A stretch of DNA of 26,598 nucleotides from an uncultured Collinsella sp. Its GTDB lineage: Bacteria > Actinomycetota > Coriobacteriia > Coriobacteriales > Coriobacteriaceae. The notes under the pieces are model-generated. The model was not told the origin of the DNA. It did no database searches and saw nothing but the letters and a program-made list of their open reading frames with translations. Shown here piece by piece: positions 17,428 to 23,880 of this stretch. Location: positions 1 through 26,598 of the forward strand of contig CAJLLB010000014.1 in the NCBI GenBank assembly GCA_905207425.1. The letters run 5' to 3'. A program made the position numbers and the translations under genes. The stretch's first letter is position 1. Each line of letters opens with the position of its first letter.

Positions 17428-17597
17428 ACAAGCCCTCCAACAATTAAAAATCAAACAAACCCAAAGTAACCCAAACAGTACCCAAAGCAGCAATCAGCCA
17501 AACGCTCATCAAGGGCCAAAGTGTCCGAACGGATACCAAAGGTCCCTTCAGCCAAACCCCCATTGCGCTAAACCTATCAGCCAAAGTTCCCAATGGT
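17428..17597 (-). repeat. Nitroreductase leader: clustered TTTGG motifs, including three TTTGGCTGA
   Basis: Read on the + strand, CCAAA begins at 17461, 17471, 17482, 17498, 17516, 17536, 17552 and 17581, with CTAAA at 17568. Gaps are 10-20 bases. The nine-base word TCAGCCAAA occurs exactly three times (17494, 17548, 17577). About three quarters of the bases at 17428-17590 are A or C on this strand. It lies directly before the nitroreductase start. It could be an operator array, a leader RNA or a decayed repeat; nothing here settles which. Confidence 0.55.
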
Positions 17598-17706
17598 GGT
17601 ACGTAAGGGAGCGGGCCCGACCACTAATACCTTTTGAACGACTCTGCTTGCAGCCGGAGTGAAAAAGGTATTAGTGGCCGGGCCCGCGACCGGTGGGATA
17701 CGTACC
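17598..17706. repeat. Two-tier 109-base inverted repeat between DUF47 and nitroreductase genes
   Basis: The inner arms are 25 bases each, at 17611-17635 and 17663-17687, with one mismatch (17620/17678). They enclose a 27-base loop that can form a 4-base inner stem. Outer arms GGTACGTA (17598-17605) and TACGTACC (17699-17706) are perfect. It starts 5 bases past the DUF47 stop on the - strand. There is no T-run after the stem on either strand, so it is not a standard terminator. It could be a small palindromic mobile element, a transcript-end stabiliser or a structured RNA. Confidence 0.75.
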
Positions 17707-17711
17707 CCCAA

Positions 17712-18335
17712 TTAACTGTTCTTCATGACAATCGAATCCACAACATCGGCCACATTCTCGCAGCAGTCGGCGCAGTACTCCAGGAAGGCGTAGACGTCAC
17801 GCCAAGCGATGACCTCGAGCGGATCCTTGCCGTTAACGTGCAGGTTGCGCATGGCGTTGATGTAGAGCTCGTCGGCCTCGGACTCGATGGTGTTGATCTG
17901 GATGACCAGCTCGCGCAGCGTTTTGGACTTGCGGTAGTTGGGAAGCTCGACCATCAGGTCTTTCATGGCGCGGCAGGCGTCAGTCACCTTGTGGGCGATG
18001 ACGATGGCGTCGGGATGGATGCTCTGAATGTTGGTGAAGTAGACGCGCTGCACGACGCCCTCAATACGGTCGAGCACGGTGTCGAGCGCGCAGCTCATCA
18101 GATCCAGATCCTCGCGCTCGAGCGGGGTGATAAAGGCGGTGAGCAGGGCGTCTTCGAGCTCGTGGTGCTTCTTGTCTGCCGCATGCTCAATCGCATGCAT
18201 CTTATTGAGCATGTCGTGAATCTGCGCGGGATCGAAGTTCTCAAAAATCTTGGTGAGCAGCTCTGCGGCCTGGACGGCGAGGTCGGCGCAAGCGACGTAG
18301 TTGTCAAAGTAGAACGAATCGGGTTTCTTTGCCAT
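17712..18335 (-). CDS. DUF47 (PhoU-like) phosphate transport accessory protein
   Basis: DUF47 proteins are helical PhoU relatives that commonly lie beside Pit phosphate transporters and are thought to control them. The 207-residue protein is mostly helical, with family blocks MHAIEHAADKKHHELEDALL, TPLEREDLDLMSCALDTVLD and the ending YAFLEYCADCCENVADVVDSIVMK. The ATG at 18335 is preceded by AAAGGA. It follows pit in the same direction, 67 bases downstream, so the two are very likely one operon. It is unlike the PhoU at 13.2 kb in length and sequence and lacks its acidic tail. Confidence 0.92.
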   Translation of the reverse strand: MAKKPDSFYFDNYVACADLAVQAAELLTKIFENFDPAQIHDMLNKMHAIEHAADKKHHELEDALLTAFITPLEREDLDLMSCALDTVLDRIEGVVQRVYFTNIQSIHPDAIVIAHKVTDACRAMKDLMVELPNYRKSKTLRELVIQINTIESEADELYINAMRNLHVNGKDPLEVIAWRDVYAFLEYCADCCENVADVVDSIVMKNS

Positions 18336-18402
18336 GGGTGGGTCCTTTCGAGGCGAAGACGGGTGGGCGAAGTGTTGCGGTCCGGATGGACGTTCGGTTT
18401 GA

Positions 18403-19452
18403 TTAGAGGAACATCATGAACAGCTTGGCCATGACAAAGCTGATGAGTCCGCAGGCGGGGAAGGTGAAGAACCAGGTGAACATCATGTCCTTGACGACTC
18501 CGAAGTTGATGGCCGAGAGGCGCTTGACGGCACCGACGCCCATGATGGCGCAGGTCTTGATGTGTGTGGAGGACACGGGGATGCCGGTAAGGGTGGCAAG
18601 CAGCAGGTTCGCGGCGCCCGCGAGGTCGGCGGAGAAGCCCTGATACTTCTCGAGCTTAACCATGCTCTGGCCGACGGACTTGATGATGCGCTCACCGCCC
18701 ACGCTGGTACCGATACCCATAGTGGCCGAGCACAGCAGCATAATCCAGATGGGGATGCCGGCATCGCCGACGCTGGTCTGGCCGTTTGCGAAGGCCACGC
18801 CTAAAAAGAGCACGCCGATGAACTTCTGTCCATCCTGCGCGCCGTGCATAAAGCTCATGGCCGCAGCGCTCGCGATCTGAGCGTATTTAAAGAAGACATT
18901 GGCACGTCGCCTGTTGGCGGCGGCGAAAAGAATCGAGACGAGTTTGCACAGGACCCAGCCCATGACAAAGCCCAGGCCGATGGAGAGCGCCAGGCCGTAG
19001 ATGACCTTCATCCACTCGTGGACGTTGACGCTGCTCGCGCCGCCGAGGGCGATAGCGGCACCGGTCAGGCCGGCGATAAGGCTGTGGCTTTGCGAGGTGG
19101 GGATGCCAAAACGCGACGCTGTGGCGCCGTAGACGACGATGGAGAACAGCGCCGCGCATAGGCAGGCGAGCGCCATGGTGCTGTTTCCGCCAAAGTCGAC
19201 GATATGTGAGATGGTGTTGGCGACGCTCGCGTTAAAGTGCGTCATGATGAGCACGCCGAGGAAGTTGAATGCGGCGCTCATGAGAATGGCGGCGCGGGCG
19301 GGCATGCAACGCGTAGTGACGCAGGTCGCGATGGCGTTGGGCGCGTCGGTCCATCCATTGACGAAGATGGCGCCCAACGCGAGGATCACGGTGACGGCAA
19401 GGACTGGGTTCGACACAATTTGGCCGAGGAAGGTTGAGAACGTTACGTCCAT
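18403..19452 (-). CDS. pit: PiT family inorganic phosphate transporter
   Basis: Pit proteins are low-affinity, ion-coupled phosphate transporters of the cell membrane. This 349-residue protein has about ten hydrophobic helices and two inverted family signatures: VNGWTDAPNAIAT (about residues 31-43) and MSFMHGAQDGQKFIGV in the second half. GIPVSSTHIKTCAIMGVG near the C-terminus is also typical of the family. The start at 19452 has only a weak ribosome site (GAGAAAG); a much stronger one lies 54 bases further upstream but leads to a 3-codon frame. With the Pst system at 9.6-14 kb, the cell has both high- and low-affinity uptake. Confidence 0.93.
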   Translation of the reverse strand: MDVTFSTFLGQIVSNPVLAVTVILALGAIFVNGWTDAPNAIATCVTTRCMPARAAILMSAAFNFLGVLIMTHFNASVANTISHIVDFGGNSTMALACLCAALFSIVVYGATASRFGIPTSQSHSLIAGLTGAAIALGGASSVNVHEWMKVIYGLALSIGLGFVMGWVLCKLVSILFAAANRRRANVFFKYAQIASAAAMSFMHGAQDGQKFIGVLFLGVAFANGQTSVGDAGIPIWIMLLCSATMGIGTSVGGERIIKSVGQSMVKLEKYQGFSADLAGAANLLLATLTGIPVSSTHIKTCAIMGVGAVKRLSAINFGVVKDMMFTWFFTFPACGLISFVMAKLFMMFL

Positions 19453-19482
19453 ATATGGGCTTTCTCGAAGTTTGCAGACACG

Positions 19483-19515
19483 TTACAAAAACATGATAAA
19501 TCGTATCACCTCCTG
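19483..19515 (-). other. Perfect Shine-Dalgarno sequence with 3-codon open frame in the pit leader
   Basis: On the - strand AGGAGGTGAT (19515-19506) matches the whole anti-Shine-Dalgarno end of 16S rRNA. Eleven bases later comes ATG TTT TTG TAA (19494-19483). The frame is separate from pit, which starts 30 bases after this stop. It may be a leader minigene, or a ribosome-binding trap. Confidence 0.35.
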
Positions 19516-19702
19516 CGGGTCTCTTTACCGAGTTCTGATGGGAGAAGTGGACTTTTTGGCACTAAAATTGAATATTAGCCCTGTTGACCGCGGGTGTTCT
19601 TTTTGCTAACACGCCATGCGGACACGTGCGATTACTACGACACTCCAAAACCACAGTCTGTTCGCTTTACAACATACAAACATGCGTTCGATAATAGGAG
19701 GC

Positions 19703-20041
19703 ATGGAATATCGACAGACAGACGGCAAAACTCGGCGCGTGCACAAGCAGTATGTGGACGTCGTGGCCCGCATCCTCGCGGGCGGACAGGTCGTGCCGGT
19801 CACCGTCTGCTGGGTCGACGGCCGTTGTTTTACGATCGACGAAATTATCTCGACCACCGGGTTTGGCCTGATGGTCTACGGCATCCGTACGGCAACATAT
19901 AAGGTGCGTTTTGGCGGGCACGCGACCGAGTTGTATCTGGAGGACCAGACGCGCGAGCGGGCAGACGGCTCGCAGGCACACGTGATGCGTTGGTGGGTCT
20001 GGGCCTTTGATCGTACGCTTGAGGGCGAGCGCCGTAGGTAA
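19703..20041 (+). CDS. Conserved-looking small protein of unknown function
   Basis: I do not recognise this protein with confidence. It has 112 residues from ATG 19703 and is basic, with many Arg and Trp. Visible blocks are GGQVVPVTVCWVDGRCFTID, then YKVRFGGHATELYLEDQ and RWWVWAFDRTLEG. The pattern of a W-x-D-G-R-x-F strand, a Y-x-V-R strand and a closing Trp-rich strand suggests a small beta fold. AGGAGG (19696-19701) is only 1 base from ATG 19703; the other in-frame choices are ATG 19682 and 19616, neither with a ribosome site. The C-terminus overlaps no neighbour. Codon use matches the neighbours, so I accept it as a gene; the start is uncertain. Confidence 0.65.
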   Translation: MEYRQTDGKTRRVHKQYVDVVARILAGGQVVPVTVCWVDGRCFTIDEIISTTGFGLMVYGIRTATYKVRFGGHATELYLEDQTRERADGSQAHVMRWWVWAFDRTLEGERRR

Positions 20042-20119
20042 GGACGTGCGGCATTCGGGTACAATGGCAGGAATCTTGTCACCTACGGCGCTGTCGTGCG
20101 CTTTTTGAAAGGACGAAGT

Positions 20120-20815
20120 ATGAACGATATCCAGGGCTATCAGAACGGCCCCATCGAGACCGGTGCAAGCCGTGCCAAGGAGATGTCGCCGCGCGCGTAC
20201 AACCTTGTCATGTCTGCCCTGATCTTTTTGGGCTTTTGCGCCATGGGCGTCGGTGCTTACTTTACGAGCACCATGTCGTTTGCGCGCATGATGATGAGCG
20301 GCGCCGCTTTGCCGCTGGTCTTTGGCTCATTTATTTTGACCATCGTCGGCATGGTCATGATGTCGGCCGCCGCCAGCAAGCAGTCCGTGGGCCTGTCCCT
20401 TGTGGGCTACGTAATCTTTGCGAGCACCTTTGGCCTGACCGCGTCGTTTGGCCTTGCCAACTACGACCTGCCCACCATCAACACTGCCTTTATCGCCACG
20501 GCCGCCATCACCTTTGTCTTTGGCGCCTTGGGTGTGACGTTCCCCAAGTTTTTCCAGCGCGTATATGGCATCGGTTTTGGCATTCTGCTCGCTACTATTC
20601 TGGTTGAGATCGTGCTGATGTTCATGGGCGTCTCACAGACCATCACCGACCTGATCGTGATCGTGGTGTTCGCCGGCTTCATTGGCTACGACACCTATGT
20701 TGCCACGACGGTGCCGCCTACGCTGCCCAACGCCGTGCTTATGGCCTCTAACCTGTTCGTGGATATTATCAACGTGTTCCTGCGCATTCTGAACATCCTC
20801 GGCCGTCGCGACTAG
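20120..20815 (+). CDS. Bax inhibitor-1/YccA family membrane protein
   Basis: BI-1/YccA proteins are seven-helix membrane proteins; bacterial members are linked to ion leak and to FtsH control, but the role here is not known. The 231-residue protein has a polar N-terminus of about 30 residues, then seven hydrophobic segments starting NLVMSALIFLGFCAMGVGAYF. The conserved end includes FAGFIGYDTYVAT and LFVDIINVFLRILNILGRRD, matching the family's Asp-containing final helices. ATG 20120 has GAAAGGA 6 bases upstream. A terminator follows the stop, and the gene is probably transcribed alone or with the preceding small gene (78-base gap). Confidence 0.9.
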   Translation: MNDIQGYQNGPIETGASRAKEMSPRAYNLVMSALIFLGFCAMGVGAYFTSTMSFARMMMSGAALPLVFGSFILTIVGMVMMSAAASKQSVGLSLVGYVIFASTFGLTASFGLANYDLPTINTAFIATAAITFVFGALGVTFPKFFQRVYGIGFGILLATILVEIVLMFMGVSQTITDLIVIVVFAGFIGYDTYVATTVPPTLPNAVLMASNLFVDIINVFLRILNILGRRD

Positions 20816-20861
20816 TGGCGAATTGCGGCGGTGCTTGCCGTGCATGCAAATCGATGCGAAA

Positions 20862-20887
20862 GGCGGTCCTTCGGGGCCGTCTTTTTT
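20862..20887 (+). terminator. Rho-independent terminator after the BI-1 gene
   Basis: An 8-base stem with two G-T pairs (20862-20869 with 20874-20881) is capped by TTCG and followed by six T. Confidence 0.9.
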
Positions 20888-20953
20888 GTACGCGGCGGGG
20901 TATCATGGATGGAAAAAGCCGATAGCGGCAGAGACCGAGAAAGGTGACCACTT

Positions 20954-22069
20954 ATGGCAGACGTCGACAACAGGAACCGTAACCGCAGGTCCAACCGAGC
21001 GGGTCAGCCCAATCCCAAGCGCGAGGCCCGTGCCAAGGCCGCCGAGCGTCACGTGGCAACTGTGTCCGAAGCGTGCGCCAAGGATATCGAGCGTTCGCTT
21101 GCCGGTGTTCGCGAGTTTGACGGTATGCCTGCCGGCTTTGTCTCGGCGATGAAGGCCAAGGTTCAGAGTGCTGTGGCCACCGAAGAACAGGTTGCCGAGG
21201 ACGTCGAGGGCGCGGAGGCTGCCGAGGTCGAGGCAGCTCCTGAGCCCGTCGAGGAGCCTGCCGAGGAAATCGCCGAAGCTGAGTCCGCGCCTGCTGAGGA
21301 GCCTGCTGCGTCCCTGCCTGAGGTCACCGTGCTCGATGCCTCCGCCACGCAGGCCATCTTGGACAACGGTCGTGGCTATGCGCAGTTCTGCGACATGGCC
21401 GTGCTCGCCTTTGCCTCGTTCACCAACCCGGGCGGTGGCTATATTCAGGGTTATCTGGGCCAGGAGGCCACACTGTGCGCCGATTCGTATCTGTACAACG
21501 TTCTCGATAAGCAGCGCAAATGGTACGGCGAGAACCGTCGCCGCAACATCAACTGCGAGCTCTATCGTAACCGCGCCCTAGTGGTGCCTGCGGTGCGCTT
21601 CGACCGCAACCACGTGCATGCATACGCCGACGTGATCGTGGCCGCCGCGCCCAACGTTAAGCGCGCCCGCCAGGAGTATCGCGTGAGCGACGATGCTCTG
21701 CTGGATGCCCTGCGCGACCGCATTCGCTTTGTGCTTGCCATCTGCGACGAGCTGGGTCGCGAGAAGCTCGTGCTGGGTGCTTGGGGCTGCGACAACAACG
21801 GCTTTGACGCAGAGGCCGTGGCCGAGCTCTTCCGCAAGGAGCTCGCGTCGGGCGACTTTAAGGTCAAGCAAGTCTTCTTTGCCGTGCCTTCTACGCGCTG
21901 GGATGAGGATTTTGCCAAGTTCGAGCACGTGCTGGCAAACTTCCCCGAGCGCAACGAGGAGTCCTATGCTCAGGTTGCCGCTCGCGCTGCGGCAGCTCGC
22001 GCCGCCGAGCAGGCCCAGGCTGCTACCGAGGATGATGAGGACGAGGACGATTGGCGCAAGTACCTGTAA
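20954..22069 (+). CDS. TIGR02452-type (DUF2263) microbial PARG-like protein with altered signature
   Basis: Proteins of this family are macrodomain-like poly(ADP-ribose) glycohydrolases that cleave ADP-ribose chains. Residues 1-72 are a basic, helical N-terminal part. Residues 75-122 are a Glu/Ala/Pro-rich linker. The macrodomain-like part runs from about 123 to 350: VLAFASFTNPGGGYIQGYLG, then LCADSYLYN, then VPAVRFDRN, and KLVLGAWGCDNNGFD. The PARG signature GGG-X6-8-QEE is present as GGG (160-162) and Gln170-Glu171-Ala172, so the last glutamate, the catalytic one in characterised bacterial PARGs, is alanine. The codon is GCC. The C-terminus is acidic. ATG 20954 follows AAAGGTGA. The fold call is firm; hydrolase activity is doubtful. 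Confidence 0.85.
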   Translation: MADVDNRNRNRRSNRAGQPNPKREARAKAAERHVATVSEACAKDIERSLAGVREFDGMPAGFVSAMKAKVQSAVATEEQVAEDVEGAEAAEVEAAPEPVEEPAEEIAEAESAPAEEPAASLPEVTVLDASATQAILDNGRGYAQFCDMAVLAFASFTNPGGGYIQGYLGQEATLCADSYLYNVLDKQRKWYGENRRRNINCELYRNRALVVPAVRFDRNHVHAYADVIVAAAPNVKRARQEYRVSDDALLDALRDRIRFVLAICDELGREKLVLGAWGCDNNGFDAEAVAELFRKELASGDFKVKQVFFAVPSTRWDEDFAKFEHVLANFPERNEESYAQVAARAAAARAAEQAQAATEDDEDEDDWRKYL

Positions 22070-22095
22070 CCGGTACGTGTTGACAGATAGGTCGA

Positions 22096-22128
22096 GCCGG
22101 CGGGAGAGGCTGCTCCCGCCGGCTTTTT
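22096..22128 (+). terminator. Rho-independent terminator after the PARG-like gene
   Basis: A perfect 11-base stem, GCCGGCGGGAG (22096-22106) with CTCCCGCCGGC (22113-22123), has a 6-base loop and is followed by five T. Confidence 0.95.
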
Positions 22129-22148
22129 ACTAAAAGGAAGGGCTTACG

Positions 22149-22808
22149 ATGAAAAACGTTCTATGCTTTGGCGACAGCAACACCTATGGTTACGATCCGG
22201 CGGGCATGCGCGACGGCACCGCGGTGCGCTATGCGCGGGATGTGCGCTGGTGTGGCGTGGCCCAACGTGACTTAGGCGAGGGCTGGCATGTAATTGAAGA
22301 AGGCCTCAACGGCCGCACGACGGTACGCGACGACATGTGCCATCTGGACACCAATCTTAACGGCATTCGCGCGCTTCCGATGATGCTCGAGGCCCATAAG
22401 CCGCTGGACGCCATTGTGATCATGCTGGGCACCAACGACTGCAAGACGGTCTTTAACGTGACAGCTTCCGATATCGCCCGTGGCGCCATGGCGCTGATTC
22501 GCGCCGTCCGCGCGTTTCCGTGGACCGACGCTGCGCCTTGTCCGCGCATTCTGCTGATGGCGCCTATCAAGATTAAGCCGCAGATCGCCGACGTATATAT
22601 GACCGATTTTGACGAGCATTCCGTAGAAGCCTCGGAACATTTTGGTGAGTACTACGCGCATGTGGCTGAGCAGTTTGGCTGCGACTTTTTGAATGCCGCC
22701 GACTTTGCCGAGCCGGGCGATATCGACTATCTGCATATGATGCCCGAAAGCCATGAGAGCCTGGGTCACGCCGTGGCAGCCAAGCTCCAAGAGATGCTCG
22801 GAGAGTAG
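22149..22808 (+). CDS. SGNH/GDSL hydrolase, MsAcT-like esterase/acyltransferase
   Basis: SGNH enzymes cleave or transfer acyl groups through a Ser-His-Asp triad. Here the nucleophile is Ser10 in CFGDSNTYGY. The block II glycine region is EEGLNGRTTVRDD, block III is MLGTNDCK, and Asp193/His196 form the block V DxxH (DYLH). The N-terminal pattern and VRWCGVAQRDLGEGWHVIEEGLNGRTT closely follow the Mycobacterium smegmatis acyltransferase MsAcT, as I remember it. There is no signal peptide, so it acts in the cytoplasm. Length is 219 residues. AAGGAAGGG precedes ATG 22149. It stands alone between a terminator and a hairpin shared with convergent thiD. The substrate is unknown. Confidence 0.9.
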   Translation: MKNVLCFGDSNTYGYDPAGMRDGTAVRYARDVRWCGVAQRDLGEGWHVIEEGLNGRTTVRDDMCHLDTNLNGIRALPMMLEAHKPLDAIVIMLGTNDCKTVFNVTASDIARGAMALIRAVRAFPWTDAAPCPRILLMAPIKIKPQIADVYMTDFDEHSVEASEHFGEYYAHVAEQFGCDFLNAADFAEPGDIDYLHMMPESHESLGHAVAAKLQEMLGE

Positions 22809-22814
22809 CGCGAC

Positions 22815-22859
22815 CCCAAACCACCGCAAAGGGGGCGGGCGCCTTTGCGGTGGCTTGGG
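22815..22859. terminator. Shared hairpin between convergent SGNH hydrolase and thiD genes
   Basis: Two 17-base arms (22815-22831 and 22843-22859) pair at 16 of 17 positions around an 11-base loop. The gap between the two stop codons is 60 bases. The T-runs are weak, but the position suggests a two-way terminator. Confidence 0.7.
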
Positions 22860-22868
22860 CTGCGAATC

Positions 22869-23699
22869 TTAATACTGCCACATGTGGTTGACGGGGCCGG
22901 AGCCTTTGCCCATGTCAAAGCCGGCGGCCAGAGCGCCCGTTAGGTATGCCTTGCCGGCGTTGACAGCGTCGGCAAGATTCATGCCCTGGGCCAGCGCGCA
23001 GGCGATGGCGGACGAGAGTGTGCAGCCGGTGCCGTGTGTGTTGTCGGTCTCGATGCGCTTGTGGCGGAACCACGTGGTGAGTGGATCTCCAAGATGGTTG
23101 CCCTCGTCATCGAGTGGCGCGGGTTCGGCCAGTACATCGTTGGCCTCGTTGACAAGATGCCCGCCCTTAACGAGGGATGCGCAACCAAAGCGGCGGGTGA
23201 GGAGCATGGCAGCATTTTGCTGCGTGCGCTCGGAGTCGACCTCGTAGTCGAGCAGGGCCATGGCCTCGGGAATATTGGGCGTGATAACCGTCGCTAGCGG
23301 GAACAGGCGGCGGGTGAGCGCCTCGGCGGCATCTTCGGCAATCAGCCGTGCGCCCGAGGTGGCTACCATGACGGGGTCGACTACCACGTTTGTCGCGTTC
23401 CAAGCGCTCAGGCGGTCGGCGATAACCTCGATAATCTCGGCAGAGGAAACCATGCCAATCTTGACGGCGTTGGGGCGGATATCGTCAAAAACGGCATCGA
23501 TCTGCGCCGCGACAATATCCGGGGAGATGTTCTGCACGGCGGTGACGCCCAGGGTGTTCTGTGCGGTGATGGCGGTGATGGCCGTCTCGGCATACAGGCG
23601 GTGCGCCGTGATGGTCTTGATGTCGGCCTGAATGCCGGCGCCACCGCTGGAATCGGATCCTGCGATGGATAGAACGGCAGGTACCTTACTGCGATCCAT
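22869..23699 (-). CDS. thiD: Hydroxymethylpyrimidine/phosphomethylpyrimidine kinase
   Basis: ThiD phosphorylates hydroxymethylpyrimidine phosphate to the diphosphate used for thiamine phosphate. The 276-residue ribokinase-fold protein has SIAGSDSSGGAGIQADIKT at the N-terminus, VVVDPVMVATSG in the middle, TPNIPEA, and the anion-hole/catalytic motif DNTHGTGCTLSSAIA at the C-terminus. GGGGAG lies 6-8 bases before ATG 23699. It lies 181 bases downstream of thiC in the same direction, with a hairpin and a possible promoter between them. No second riboswitch is seen in front of it, though thiC's riboswitch may affect both if they share a transcript. Confidence 0.95.
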   Translation of the reverse strand: MDRSKVPAVLSIAGSDSSGGAGIQADIKTITAHRLYAETAITAITAQNTLGVTAVQNISPDIVAAQIDAVFDDIRPNAVKIGMVSSAEIIEVIADRLSAWNATNVVVDPVMVATSGARLIAEDAAEALTRRLFPLATVITPNIPEAMALLDYEVDSERTQQNAAMLLTRRFGCASLVKGGHLVNEANDVLAEPAPLDDEGNHLGDPLTTWFRHKRIETDNTHGTGCTLSSAIACALAQGMNLADAVNAGKAYLTGALAAGFDMGKGSGPVNHMWQY

Positions 23700-23745
23700 G
23701 TTCGCTCCCCTGTTCGGTCGGAATCAAATGGGTCTATAAGCCAGC

Positions 23746-23751
23746 ATTATA
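23746..23751 (-). promoter_or_regulatory. Candidate -10 box of thiD
   Basis: A perfect TATAAT on the - strand lies 46 bases before the thiD start and just after the hairpin at 23757-23786. No matching -35 was found at 16-18 bases. Confidence 0.35.
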
Positions 23752-23756
23752 ATGAT

Positions 23757-23786
23757 GCCCGGGCCGACTCTATGTCGAACCCGGGC
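23757..23786 (-). terminator. Hairpin in the thiC-thiD gap
   Basis: GCCCGGG (23757-23763) pairs with CCCGGGC (23780-23786), with an inner CGAC/GTCG stem. There is no T-run, so termination after thiC is possible but not certain; it could also be an RNA processing or stability site. Confidence 0.45.
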
Positions 23787-23880
23787 GGGCGATGCAATCT
23801 TTACGCAAATGCAAGCAAATGTTCACACGTCAACAATTGACAGGCACCAGCTCGCCGACAGAAGCGGCCGCGGCGACAGG

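Noticed and set aside
17428..17493. N-terminal extension of the nitroreductase beginning MLLWVLFGLLW
   Set aside because: It would give a membrane helix, but ATG 17427 has a good GGAGGG and the normal family start; the extension arises from the T/G-rich leader.
17461..17585. CCAAA cluster as a CRISPR array
   Set aside because: The repeated unit is 5-9 bases with uneven 10-20 base steps, and there are no cas genes.
17707..17711. The large inverted repeat as a simple terminator of the pit-DUF47 operon
   Set aside because: Neither strand has a T-run after the stem, and the loop and outer arms exceed what a terminator needs. Termination there is still possible.
19584..19612. TTGACC-17-TAACAC as promoter of the small gene at 19.7 kb
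   Set aside because: The -35 and spacing fit, but the -10 matches only half of the consensus.
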